Source of the DNA: Pelosinus fermentans
Lineage (GTDB): Bacteria > Bacillota > Negativicutes > DSM-13327
Assembly (NCBI GenBank): GCA_002434245.1
Contig: DJJR01000016.1
Coordinates: forward strand, 157,238-221,237
Direction: 5' to 3'
Length of the DNA: 64,000 nucleotides
Shown: positions 7,896 through 16,005 of the stretch, in pieces
Layout of the letters: every line of letters begins with the position of its first letter
Numbering within the stretch: the first letter of the stretch is position 1
Program-made: the position numbers and the translations under genes
Notes under the pieces: model-generated
Databases searched by the model: none
Seen by the model: only the letters and a program-made list of their open reading frames with translations
What the model was told of the DNA's origin: nothing

Positions 7896-7937
7896 AAGTA
7901 TTCCTCCTTTTTTCATGCTTAGCCTTGTGACTTACTC

Positions 7938-7966
7938 TATTGTATGCTAAGTGAATACAGGAGGTA
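7938..7966 (-). promoter_or_regulatory. Sigma-K-like promoter of the YjcZ-like gene
   Basis: On the - strand: TACC, 16 bases, CATACAATA. The sigma-K consensus is mACm-N16-CATAnnnTA, so both boxes and the spacing fit. The -10 ends 43 bases before the start codon. Confidence 0.65.
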
Positions 7967-8080
7967 CCAAGATAAAATCGAATATAAGGATGTAATTCTT
8001 AATAATAACATAAATAAAGTTGAAATATTAAAGAGTTTCCGCTTTTCAAGTTTAGGATACTAAAATAGTTAGACACAATT

Positions 8081-8124
8081 AAAATGACTATGTAATTGCA
8101 GATTATCTGCTTACATAGTCATTT
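8081..8124 (-). terminator. Long terminator hairpin of the oleate hydratase gene
   Basis: A 14-bp arm AAATGACTATGTAA (8082-8095) pairs with TTACATAGTCATTT (8111-8124); a second small stem GCAGAT/ATCTGC sits in the loop. It lies directly after the stop codon at 8127 (- strand), followed by a modest U tract. Confidence 0.75.
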
Positions 8125-8126
8125 CT

Positions 8127-9704
8127 TTATCGGAAGGAAGTGATAAAAGTGTCAAATAATATTCTCACATCATATTGATGTTGGTTGATAGGTATAACTT
8201 CCTTATTTAATTTGAGAAGAGAATAGACGGCCATTTGTGCTGATCGAACAGAATATTCTACAGTAAAAACAACGTCGTCAGGTATTTCAGCGAATTGACC
8301 TAGGAAAGCGAGATTGGTTGAGCCTTTCGGTATAACTTCCGGTCGGTCCGCTCTTACCCTCGGCATGAACTGGCTGGTTATAAATGGCATCATGCAGGGA
8401 ATGCAGTTAGAGGTTTTAAGAATTAAGGGAATATGCTTATGGAATCTAAGATGAGAGCATAATTCAATTAATATTTCCTCGCCTGTACATTCAGACATCT
8501 TTTTTGGTATATAGTTACCAATATTGTTAGGAAATAAAGAATAGCCCCAAAAGACTTTAATATTCTCAGGCTGATTGATAAAATGCGGCTGATAGGCTAA
8601 GACAATAGACATAAACCAATTGGAATCTTTAAAAGTTACTAGAGCGCCTGTACCGTATGAATTACCTGAGAACTTTTCCATTAAATCAAAGAATATAGGA
8701 TCTTTACAAGTGACCGTAAAGGATTCCCACAAGGATTTATCAATATGATCTGAAAAGACAGATGGAGAACCCAAATCAGGCTGTTTTCTTACAATGTTTT
8801 CCCACAATGTAAAAGATGCACCTTTGGATCCAAGGCGAGGGGCTGAGGTCATAGATCCGAGACTATAACCTTCTGTCATAGATCCATTTGTAACAAAAAC
8901 CAAGTCAGTATTATGAACCGTTATTTCTTTTTGCTTTCCTGCATCTAAGTAGTGGATACGCTCAATTGTTTTTTCCTCTTGTGATGGCTTAAAATCAAGA
9001 TCTGTTACCTTGCAATTCATTTCAAAATGGACATCTTGTCCTCCAAGCCATTTTATAATGGGCAATATAATAGAATCATACTGATTGTAGGGGGTTCGAG
9101 TTACGCCTGCTAACGTATGAATACGAGGAAATTCGTGCATGAACCGATTGAGGTAACGCTTAAATTCGATAGCACTGTGCCAAGGCTGAAAAGCAAAAGT
9201 AGTAGCCCACATGTACCAAAAATTGGTTTTAAAGAAGGAAGGTGAAAAACATTGCTCAATCGTGTAGGTTTTAAGAGCATCTTCCGGACTAATGGTAAGT
9301 TTTATTAAATCCATTCGGTCTTTGTTGCTAAAACCCATCGTATTGACATCTACTATTTTGCCATTTTCATCGACTAACCTAGCTTTAGCATGGGTTTGTA
9401 CTTTTTTATCAAAAGCAATGATTTCATCTCTCACAGAGATTTGAGGGTCAGTAATAGAAGGAATAAACTTTAAAAGTTCCCAAGTGCATTCATAAGCTTC
9501 GTCGTTTAACATTCTGCCTCCGCGCAGGACATATCCTTTTTCTGCTGAACCAGTTCCATCGCAACTTCCGCCTGTAATGTTCATCTCTTCGAAAATATGG
9601 ATATTTTTTCCTGGGAAATGACCATCTCGAATCAAATAAACAGCGGCCGCCAGAGAACCAACACCAGCCCCAACAAGATAAGCTTTTGTATCATGATTTG
9701 CCAT
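8127..9704 (-). CDS. ohyA: Oleate hydratase (myosin cross-reactive antigen family)
   Basis: FAD enzyme that adds water to the cis-9 double bond of oleate to give 10-hydroxystearate, usually to detoxify unsaturated fatty acids. It has 525 residues from ATG 9704 (GGAGG 9 bases upstream). The N-terminus has the dinucleotide fold GAGVGSLAAAVYLI (about residues 12-25) and FEEMNITGGSCDG. The FAD/catalytic loop reads RGGRMLNDEAYECTWELL; where most family members have Glu (RGGREM) this protein has Met, as I recall for the Rhodococcus-type group. The C-terminal QYDVRIL segment is conserved, although the tail is shorter than in lactobacilli (about 560-590 residues). Cytosolic or membrane-associated. 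Single gene. The family call is secure, the exact regioselectivity is not. Confidence 0.92.
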   Translation of the reverse strand: MANHDTKAYLVGAGVGSLAAAVYLIRDGHFPGKNIHIFEEMNITGGSCDGTGSAEKGYVLRGGRMLNDEAYECTWELLKFIPSITDPQISVRDEIIAFDKKVQTHAKARLVDENGKIVDVNTMGFSNKDRMDLIKLTISPEDALKTYTIEQCFSPSFFKTNFWYMWATTFAFQPWHSAIEFKRYLNRFMHEFPRIHTLAGVTRTPYNQYDSIILPIIKWLGGQDVHFEMNCKVTDLDFKPSQEEKTIERIHYLDAGKQKEITVHNTDLVFVTNGSMTEGYSLGSMTSAPRLGSKGASFTLWENIVRKQPDLGSPSVFSDHIDKSLWESFTVTCKDPIFFDLMEKFSGNSYGTGALVTFKDSNWFMSIVLAYQPHFINQPENIKVFWGYSLFPNNIGNYIPKKMSECTGEEILIELCSHLRFHKHIPLILKTSNCIPCMMPFITSQFMPRVRADRPEVIPKGSTNLAFLGQFAEIPDDVVFTVEYSVRSAQMAVYSLLKLNKEVIPINQHQYDVRILFDTFITSFR

Positions 9705-10037
9705 CGATAAGCCTCCATTTTTTATTAACCTAGTTTTGGAAATACAGTAATAACAGCTATTATAAAGTTTGTACATTCTTAATAAAAATATGTGAAAAAG
9801 CTAGAACCTTATAATAAGAGAATACCAATTATACAGATGCCAAAGTATAAATCCATTGCTTTATTTTGTTGACTTTCAGTGTAAAGATTGTTACTATCTA
9901 TATGATAATCAATATCAATTACTTGGAATAGTACTAATAGTTACATGAAATTATCATTTAGATAAGGCTAAAAGCTCCTGAATTAGTTATAGCTCATAGG
10001 AAGTTTAGCAGTACATTTCGGAAAGGGTGAGATGATA
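9705..10037. promoter_or_regulatory. Divergent promoter region between oleate hydratase and araC-type gene
   Basis: 333 bases. The right half carries the sigma-A promoter and Fur-like box listed separately. The left half should hold the - strand promoter of the oleate hydratase gene; no clear operator was seen there. Confidence 0.5.
9869..9917 (+). promoter_or_regulatory. Sigma-A promoter overlapped by a Fur-like box
   Basis: TTGACT (9869-9874), 17-base spacer, TACTAT (9892-9897). At the expected start site lies TGATAAT-C-AATATCA (9903-9917), a close match to the Bacillus 7-1-7 Fur box TGATAAT-N-ATTATCA. Iron-bound Fur would block initiation here. Transcription would reach the AraC-type gene. 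Confidence 0.65.
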
Positions 10038-11042
10038 ATGTTTGACATGCAGATGAAGCCATATGAAATGATAAATGTAGTGAACGAAAATTGTCCAGTA
10101 TGTGAAGGATTTGGGAGAATATATAATTTTCAAAACAGCGGATATGAATTCACAATTCCTGCAGAAATTGGGCATGGATATTGCAAGCAGATTGTAGCAA
10201 ACCCACAGTTTCAAGTATTGTATTTTGATATGAATTTCTCGCAGAGAATGGAAGTGCAGGGGATATCCCGGACACCTCATATTGACTTGTTTTTTTGCTT
10301 TGAAGAAGGCTTTCAATGGACATTCCAAGGAATGAAAACGCAATTAGGAATGTTCGCAGGTGAGAGTTTTTTAGTTAAAAGCAGGAAAAACCAAAAAAGG
10401 TGTATGTATCCATCAGGAGAAAAAATTCGTTTTATGCAAATCAAAATGAATTTGCATAAATTTGAAGAGCTTATAAATAAAATTTGTGATGAATGGGACA
10501 TTTCGGGAATAGGAGAGTGGGAGGAAATCTTTCACCGTAGCAGCATAAGCCCAGCAATACATGTCATTTTACAGCAGATGCTGAATTGTCCTTATAAAAG
10601 CACGCTAAAAAATATGTTTATAGAAGGTAAGATACTAGAGTTATTTGCAGTATATTTTAATAAATCATTGTTTGAGAGAGATAAGGTAGACCATCGAATA
10701 AAACTTTCTACTATTGATATTAAAAGTATCTATAAGGCTCGAGAAGTATTAGATGATCGAATCCTTGTCCCTACATCGTTAGTTTGCTTAGCAAAACTGG
10801 TGTGTTTAAATGAATTTAAATTAAAACATGGTTTTAAAAGAATCTTTGGGGAAACGGTTCATGCATATGTTATTACCAAGAGACTAGAGTTGGCACGGCA
10901 GCTTTTTGAACAAAAGCGAATGTCAGTTAGTGAAGTGGCAGGTGCAATCGGTTATGCAAATTCCAGCCATTTTGCTCAAGCTTTCCGTAAAAAATTTGGT
11001 GTAAATCCGAAAGAGTATTTGCGATATGTGGTAAAAGAATAA
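10038..11042 (+). CDS. AraC-family transcriptional regulator, probably iron-regulated
   Basis: 334 residues. Start chosen at ATG 10038, 7 bases after GGGTGA; ATG 10032 is only 1 base away. The C-terminal 100 residues form the two helix-turn-helix AraC DNA-binding domain: LVPTSLVCLAKLVCLNEFKL, then ISRLELARQLFEQ-like text and the signature VSEVAGAIGYANSSHFAQAFRKKFGVNPKEYLR. The first 220 residues are a cupin-like ligand region with a CPVC motif near residue 20. The overall layout resembles PchR-type siderophore-responsive regulators, and the Fur-like box in its promoter supports that reading. The MFS gene downstream carries a similar box and is a likely target. The ligand is inferred, not shown. 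Confidence 0.85.
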   Translation: MFDMQMKPYEMINVVNENCPVCEGFGRIYNFQNSGYEFTIPAEIGHGYCKQIVANPQFQVLYFDMNFSQRMEVQGISRTPHIDLFFCFEEGFQWTFQGMKTQLGMFAGESFLVKSRKNQKRCMYPSGEKIRFMQIKMNLHKFEELINKICDEWDISGIGEWEEIFHRSSISPAIHVILQQMLNCPYKSTLKNMFIEGKILELFAVYFNKSLFERDKVDHRIKLSTIDIKSIYKAREVLDDRILVPTSLVCLAKLVCLNEFKLKHGFKRIFGETVHAYVITKRLELARQLFEQKRMSVSEVAGAIGYANSSHFAQAFRKKFGVNPKEYLRYVVKE

Positions 11043-11064
11043 TGGTTTAGCTTTATGCATTAGA

Positions 11065-11099
11065 AATGCTGCTTAGTAAATTACTAGCAGCATTTTTTA
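11065..11099 (+). terminator. Terminator of the AraC-type gene
   Basis: AATGCTGCT ... AGCAGCATT hairpin with a 12-base loop, then TTTTT. Confidence 0.85.
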
Positions 11100-11156
11100 T
11101 CCGTTTTTCATCTCTAAAAATCCTTTTTTGAGTAGAGAGGCGATTGTAGCATCCTG

Positions 11157-11179
11157 TACAATATTGATAAAGATAATCA
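11157..11179 (+). promoter_or_regulatory. Probable -10 and Fur-like box of the MFS gene
   Basis: TACAAT (11157-11162) is followed at once by TGATAAA-G-ATAATCA (11165-11179), matching the 7-1-7 Fur box at most positions. The arrangement copies the araC-type promoter 1.3 kb upstream. No good -35 was found. Confidence 0.45.
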
Positions 11180-11220
11180 ATTTCATAAAATCAAAACGAA
11201 TAGTAAAGTGGGGAAGTCAT

Positions 11221-12429
11221 TTGAATTTACAATTTGCAAAGAGTCAAAAAGAATTCTGGATTATGGTTTTGACAGGTATGTTTCTTATTATTACGACAAC
11301 TGGTTTTGTTCGCATGGCCTATGGAGTAGTCCTTCCTTATATGCAAGAAAGCCTAGCTCTATCATTTTCCGAGGTCGGAATGCTTGGAACCTTCATGTTT
11401 CTGGGGTACTTGCTAACTGTTGGATTGTCAGGGGTCTTAGCGGTTCGATGGGGATCAAAAGCCGTACTGCTGGTAGGAGGATGGAGCGTAACGATTAGTT
11501 TATTTGGTTTAGCTTGGGGGTCATCTTTTTGGTGGGTTTCCTTATTCATGTTCACTGCTGGAGCTGGAAGTGCTCTTGTATTTACTCCTCTGATGTCATT
11601 AACAATAGGATGGTTCCCAGATAAAAGAGGAATGGTATTAGGTTTTTTATTGAGCGGGGCAGGAATTGGCATGTTTTTAAATGGCATTTTGGTTCCGAGT
11701 ATAGTTAAACAATTTCCTGAACTGGGGTGGCGTGCAGTATGGCTATTGTTTGGGGCAGTTTCTCTTGGTGTTATTATACTTGCTATTCAGGTTTTAAAGA
11801 ATCCTATCATACAAATAAAAAAAGACAGCAGCGAGGAAAAACCAAAATGGCTGCATAATAAGGAATTGATTAAAATTGCCTGGCTGTATTTTCTTGTAGG
11901 AGTAGGATATTTAATTCCAATTTTGTATCAAAGTGTTTATATGATAGAACTTGGCACTCCTGATAACATTGCGGGAGGCGTTTTTGCAGTAGCAGGAGTT
12001 TTTGCCATTGCAGGAGGACCGGTTTGGGGAATGATTTCAGATAAAATAGGATCACAAAGGACTTTAATTACAGCCTTGCTTTGGGCTATCGCCGGAGATC
12101 TTATTCCTCTTATGTTTCACAACTTGGTGAGTTTTATTATATCTGCTGTCATTTGGGGATCATCCATAGGGGGAATCCTTGCTTTAATTCAAGTGAAGGC
12201 ATCCCATCAGGTTCCTCAAAAGTATATTTCAGCGGCAATTGGTTTTATCTCTGCCTTTTATGCTGTAGGACAAATGCTAGGTCCAGGGCTTGCAGGATGG
12301 ATGATTGAGTATCATGGAGGTTTTGCATCTGCGTATTGTTTTGGTGCATTGATTTATTTTATAGGATTACTATTGACCTTAAGTTTAAAGACAGAACACA
12401 TCAAAGTCACTTCTACAAAAGAGTCTTAA
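11221..12429 (+). CDS. MFS transporter, probably co-regulated with the AraC-type gene
   Basis: 402 residues with 12 membrane segments. Start chosen at TTG 11221, 7 bases after GTGGGGA, giving a short cytosolic head (NLQFAKSQKEFW) before helix 1; upstream in-frame codons to 11128 do not look like protein. MFS marks include RMAYGVVLPYMQ at the end of helix 1 and the loop (VRWGSKAVLL) after helix 2. It resembles oxalate/formate and YbfB-like carriers more than drug pumps. The Fur-like box upstream and the AraC-type neighbour suggest a role in iron or siderophore transport, but that is inference from context. Confidence 0.82.
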   Translation: MNLQFAKSQKEFWIMVLTGMFLIITTTGFVRMAYGVVLPYMQESLALSFSEVGMLGTFMFLGYLLTVGLSGVLAVRWGSKAVLLVGGWSVTISLFGLAWGSSFWWVSLFMFTAGAGSALVFTPLMSLTIGWFPDKRGMVLGFLLSGAGIGMFLNGILVPSIVKQFPELGWRAVWLLFGAVSLGVIILAIQVLKNPIIQIKKDSSEEKPKWLHNKELIKIAWLYFLVGVGYLIPILYQSVYMIELGTPDNIAGGVFAVAGVFAIAGGPVWGMISDKIGSQRTLITALLWAIAGDLIPLMFHNLVSFIISAVIWGSSIGGILALIQVKASHQVPQKYISAAIGFISAFYAVGQMLGPGLAGWMIEYHGGFASAYCFGALIYFIGLLLTLSLKTEHIKVTSTKES

Positions 12430-12486
12430 GCTTATAAAAAGTAAAAGCTTCGCAAAGATGCGAGGCTTTTACTTTTATAAGCTTAA
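12425..12486. terminator. Bidirectional terminator containing both stop codons
   Basis: A long inverted repeat, CTTAAGCTTATAAAA-GTAAAAGC-(T/C)-TCGCA, loop AAGA, then the complement. Its two ends are the TAA stop codons of the MFS gene (+) and of the secreted protein gene (-). A-rich and T-rich flanks give U runs both ways. Confidence 0.85.
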
Positions 12487-12920
12487 GGTTGATAGACAGC
12501 TTTAACTCCATAAATAGTGCTATAATACGTACCGCCACGTATACCGTCAGCTTGTACTACAATAGTTCCACTTCCATAGGAAATGGGGACTTTAAATTGA
12601 TATACCCATCCAGTATAAGGATTACCAATGCCCTCTCTGGTAAAAGGTTCGGTAACTAGAGTTGTTGGAATTTTACTGCCATTTTGATATAAAAAAATAC
12701 GATTAGGATCAGGATAGCCAATAAAACGAACCGCTATATAAAAATTTTGTCCATATAAGGTTGTTCTGGGGATGTCTCGGACTTCTATCCAATCCGTATT
12801 TTCAGCACCAACGTGCGTAATTTGAATACTTGATAGATTTGGAGCTGGTCCAGCATTTACACTAGAAGTTACTAAAGTGAATAGGCAAAGTAATACAACT
12901 GACATCATCAACTTTTTCAT
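12483..12920 (-). CDS. Secreted hypothetical protein
   Basis: 145 residues. Signal peptide MKKLMMSVVLLCLFTLVTSSVNA with cleavage after VNA (about residue 23). The mature part is short, beta-rich and aromatic, with motifs such as WIEVRDIP, FYIAVRFIGYPDPN and TGWVYQFKVPIS. It looks like an immunoglobulin-like or small beta-sandwich domain; no catalytic motif is visible. It is a single gene convergent with the MFS gene. I do not recognise a named family. Confidence 0.75.
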   Translation of the reverse strand: MKKLMMSVVLLCLFTLVTSSVNAGPAPNLSSIQITHVGAENTDWIEVRDIPRTTLYGQNFYIAVRFIGYPDPNRIFLYQNGSKIPTTLVTEPFTREGIGNPYTGWVYQFKVPISYGSGTIVVQADGIRGGTYYSTIYGVKAVYQP

Positions 12921-13077
12921 AGATTTAGCACTCCTTTTATGGCTTGATTAACTAGGTTTTAACTTCTACAAAAAGTTTGTTTTTCCTTTGAAATTAGAGG
13001 ATTTAGAACATATATTATATTTTTCTTGAGATATTCCCCCTATGAGAGATATAATAAAAAGCATGGAGGGGTATTTT

Positions 13078-13353
13078 ATGCAAAACCACAAACATGTTCA
13101 TCAGAAACAAATTATTAATAGACTAGCTAGAATAGAAGGTCACGTTAGAGCCGTAAAACAGATGGCTGTTGATGAACGCGATTGCCCTGAAATATTGCTG
13201 CAGATTGCTGCTGTGCGCAAAGCTCTTGATAACACTGCAAAGCTTATTCTTAAGGATCATCTGGAACACTGCCTGATTCATGCCGTCCAAGAAGGGGAGC
13301 AGGATAAGTTCTTGAAGAATTTGCAGGAGGCAATTGATCGTTACATCAAGTAA
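13078..13353 (+). CDS. CsoR/FrmR-family metal-sensing repressor
   Basis: 91 residues from ATG 13078 (GGAGGGG 6 bases upstream). The DUF156 fold signature INRLARIEGHVRAVKQM is present. The metal site residues Cys36, His61 and Cys65 are all there (contexts ERDCPE, LKDHLEHC), in the pattern of copper-sensing CsoR rather than the Cys-only sulfur sensor CstR or the formaldehyde sensor FrmR. An extra His-rich head (HKHVH) could help bind metal. CCCC-rich sequence at 13031-13075, partly dyad-like, may be its own operator. No copper exporter or chaperone is adjacent, so the regulated genes are unknown. Confidence 0.88.
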   Translation: MQNHKHVHQKQIINRLARIEGHVRAVKQMAVDERDCPEILLQIAAVRKALDNTAKLILKDHLEHCLIHAVQEGEQDKFLKNLQEAIDRYIK

Positions 13354-13419
13354 ATGGACGGGAAGAAGCAGTAAGTTGCAAAACTAGGTTGCTTATGGAT
13401 TAAACGAGAGGAAATTAGG

Positions 13420-14145
13420 ATGCCATTGCAAATGGATATAATTTATTTGGAAAATAGTGGTTTTGTTGTACAAACTACACAACATACTTTGGTTTTTGAT
13501 TATTATCAAGATACTTCAGATACCATTGCCAAACTGTTACAAAAGAGAAAACTTTTACATGTATTTTCTTCTCATAGTCATCATGATCATTTTAATCCGA
13601 TCATAAGTACATGGCAGGATCAGGTAGCCGCGTTTTTTCTAAGTGATGATATTGGCAATGTAGGTATTCGTCCTGAAAAAATTGTTTGGCTGCGACCTTA
13701 TGAAACAAGTGTTCATGGAGACTTAAAAGTTAAAGCTTATGGTTCTACTGATCTGGGAGTTTCTTATTTAGTTGAAGTGGATGGATGGCGATTATTTCAT
13801 GCTGGTGACTTAAATTGGTGGCATTGGAAATGGGACCATAAATATAATCAAGTGTTAGCTCAAAATCTTTTTGAAAAAGAAATGGATAAATTAGAAGGCT
13901 TGCAATTGGATGTGGCTTTCTTTCCTGTGGATAGTCGATTAGAAGAGTATCGATCAATTGGGGTGAAAGAATTCTGCAGTAGAGTTAATGTAGAGCAATT
14001 AGTAGTGATGCATACTCGCGGCGAAAGATGGAGTCCTCCTTCTGGATTTTTCCCAAAGGGAAACGTTGTTGCTTCCTGGTGTCCTATTTTTTCTGGAGAT
14101 CGATTGCAATTGAAGAAACAGCAAAGAGCTGCCATTGATTTTTGA
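13420..14145 (+). CDS. MBL-fold metal-dependent hydrolase
   Basis: 241 residues. The metallo-beta-lactamase motif HSHHDHF is near residue 52, a second metal ligand region reads FHAGDLNWWHW (about 128), and later histidine MHTRGE (about 198) completes the site. It lacks the helical extras of RNase J or glyoxalase II and resembles the UlaG/YtkL-like general hydrolases. AGGAAA precedes the ATG. It follows the CsoR-like gene by 66 bases on the same strand and may be co-transcribed. The substrate is unknown. Confidence 0.82.
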   Translation: MPLQMDIIYLENSGFVVQTTQHTLVFDYYQDTSDTIAKLLQKRKLLHVFSSHSHHDHFNPIISTWQDQVAAFFLSDDIGNVGIRPEKIVWLRPYETSVHGDLKVKAYGSTDLGVSYLVEVDGWRLFHAGDLNWWHWKWDHKYNQVLAQNLFEKEMDKLEGLQLDVAFFPVDSRLEEYRSIGVKEFCSRVNVEQLVVMHTRGERWSPPSGFFPKGNVVASWCPIFSGDRLQLKKQQRAAIDF

Positions 14146-14163
14146 TAAGTGGCAGCTCTTTTA
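14124..14163 (+). terminator. Terminator of the MBL-fold gene, overlapping its 3' end
   Basis: AAGAGCTGCC ... GGCAGCTCTT with the stop codon in the loop, then TTTTAT. Confidence 0.85.
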
Positions 14164-14242
14164 TATTGATTAGTATTTAACATAAAACAATAAGTGGAAT
14201 AGAATAATATAACTTAAATAATTTGGATGCTAAGAGAAAAAA

Positions 14243-14275
14243 CTTCATCCTGAATTTAGGATGGGGTTTTATTTT
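14243..14275 (+). terminator. Terminator-like hairpin ahead of the acyl-CoA ligase gene
   Basis: CATCCT-GAATTT-AGGATG (14246-14263), then GGGTTTTATTTTA. With only about 40 bases between it and the next start codon, it may act as an attenuator. Confidence 0.55.
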
Positions 14276-14316
14276 ATATGGAAGGAACTTATTCTTAGCT
14301 TTGGAGGGAGATAATA

Positions 14317-15957
14317 GTGAGAAATTTCGGTAAGATTACCATAGGCCAGTTAATTGATTTGAGGGCAAAAGAAAATACGAAGACAGAAGCCTTAGTGTAT
14401 TCTGATCTTAATTTACGGCATAATTACGACGATTTCCGTCACGCTTGCATTCAGGCTGCTAAAGGTTTAATGAAACTAGGTGTGCAAAAAGGAGAGCATA
14501 TTGCCATTTGGGCTACAAATGTGCCTCAGTGGGTTATTACTCAATTCGGCAGCGCCAAAATGGGAGCCGTATTAGTAACAGTGAATACGAATTACAAGAT
14601 ATTTGAATTAGAGTATTTATTAAAACAGTCGGATACGACTACTCTTATCTTAATTAAAGGGACAAAAAGCTCAGATTATATCAGTATGCTGTATCAACTT
14701 TGCCCTGAGCTTCATAACTGCAAGCCAGGAGAACTTAAATCACAGAGATTGCCGTTTTTGAGAAATATTATAGTAATTGATGAAAATAACTATCCTGGCA
14801 TGTTTACCTGGAATGAACTAATTGGAATAGGGAGCACAGTAACGGATGAAGAACTGGCAGTTCGTGAAGATTCTCTAGACCCGGATGATGTGATTAGCAT
14901 GATGTATACTTCAGGGACGACGGGCTTTCCAAAAGGGGTTATGCTCACTCATAATAACTTGATTGGCAATGCCTGCAGCCTTGCGGAGTGTATGGACTTC
15001 ACGGAAAAAGACCGATTATGTATTCCTGTTCCTTTTTTCCATTGTTTTGGATGTGTACTGGGAACAATGGCTTGTGTAGTATCTGGTGCCACTATGGTTC
15101 CAATCGTAGTGTTTAATCCCATCAAAGTGCTTGAAATAATTGAAAAAGAACGCTGCACTGCCGTTCATGGAGTACCTACGATGTTCATAATGGAGTTAGA
15201 AGAAATGGGAAAGAACAAATATGATACCTCGTTTCTACGGACTGGTATTATGGCTGGATCACCTTGTCCTATTGAGGTAATGAAGAAAGTTGTAGATCAG
15301 ATGGGAGTTAGAGAAATCACCATCACATATGGTCAGACTGAAGCCTCGCCGGGCATTACCATGACTAGAACAGATGATCCTCTGGAATTGCGGGTGACTA
15401 CTGTAGGGCGAGCTCTGCCTAACGTAGAGGTGAAAATAATTGACCCGGAAAATGGAAAAGAAGTACCTGTCAATACACAGGGCGAGCTTTGCTCCCGAGG
15501 TTACAACACGATGAAGGGATATTATAAAATGATCGAAGCGACTGCTGCAGCTATTGATAATGATGGTTGGCTGCACACCGGAGATCTAGCAGTCATGGAT
15601 GAAAATGGTTATTGTAAAATTACAGGACGATTAAAAGATATGATTATCCGCGGCGGAGAAAATATCTATCCACGTGAAATTGAGGAATTTATTTATACGC
15701 ACCCTAAAGTGAAAGATGTGCAAGTTGTAGGAGTGCCTAGTGAAAAATATGGAGAGGAAGTCATGGCATTTATCCAAATAAAACCAGGAAATTCAATTGC
15801 AGAAGAGGAACTTAAGGAGTATTGCCGAGAGAAAATAGCTCGTTATAAGATACCTAAGTATATTGCCTTCGTAGAAGACTATCCGATAACGGCCAGCGGC
15901 AAGATCCAAAAATATAAACTGCGTGAACTGGCTATGGAACTATTGGGGATACGCTGA
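14317..15957 (+). CDS. AMP-forming acyl-CoA synthetase (fatty acid-CoA ligase type)
   Basis: 546 residues; GTG start 8 bases after GGAGGGAG. It activates a carboxylic acid with ATP and CoA. Signature motifs of the ANL family: the P-loop MYTSGTTGFPKGVM (about residue 192), YGQTEASP (about 342), TGDLAVMDENGY with the adenylate-binding Asp (about 422), GRLKDMIIRGGENIYP (hinge, about 438), and the catalytic Lys in ASGKIQKYKLRE near the C-terminus. The sequence is closest to medium or long chain acyl-CoA synthetases of the FadD/AcsA2 group, and the chain length cannot be read from it. It is a single gene between two terminators. Cytosolic. Confidence 0.9.
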   Translation: MRNFGKITIGQLIDLRAKENTKTEALVYSDLNLRHNYDDFRHACIQAAKGLMKLGVQKGEHIAIWATNVPQWVITQFGSAKMGAVLVTVNTNYKIFELEYLLKQSDTTTLILIKGTKSSDYISMLYQLCPELHNCKPGELKSQRLPFLRNIIVIDENNYPGMFTWNELIGIGSTVTDEELAVREDSLDPDDVISMMYTSGTTGFPKGVMLTHNNLIGNACSLAECMDFTEKDRLCIPVPFFHCFGCVLGTMACVVSGATMVPIVVFNPIKVLEIIEKERCTAVHGVPTMFIMELEEMGKNKYDTSFLRTGIMAGSPCPIEVMKKVVDQMGVREITITYGQTEASPGITMTRTDDPLELRVTTVGRALPNVEVKIIDPENGKEVPVNTQGELCSRGYNTMKGYYKMIEATAAAIDNDGWLHTGDLAVMDENGYCKITGRLKDMIIRGGENIYPREIEEFIYTHPKVKDVQVVGVPSEKYGEEVMAFIQIKPGNSIAEEELKEYCREKIARYKIPKYIAFVEDYPITASGKIQKYKLRELAMELLGIR

Positions 15958-15974
15958 GCGTATCCCTGTTTTTT
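15946..15974 (+). terminator. Terminator whose loop is the stop codon
   Basis: GGGATACGC (15946-15954), loop TGA which is the stop codon of the acyl-CoA ligase, GCGTATCCC (15958-15966), then TGTTTTTT. Confidence 0.9.
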
Positions 15975-16005
15975 CAATTCGTTAGTTAAACATCACTTCA
16001 AAAGA

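Noticed and set aside
13031..13075. Clear CsoR operator
   Set aside because: CCCC and GGGG tracts face each other around the start, but the dyad is poor and one half is the Shine-Dalgarno, so no operator is called.
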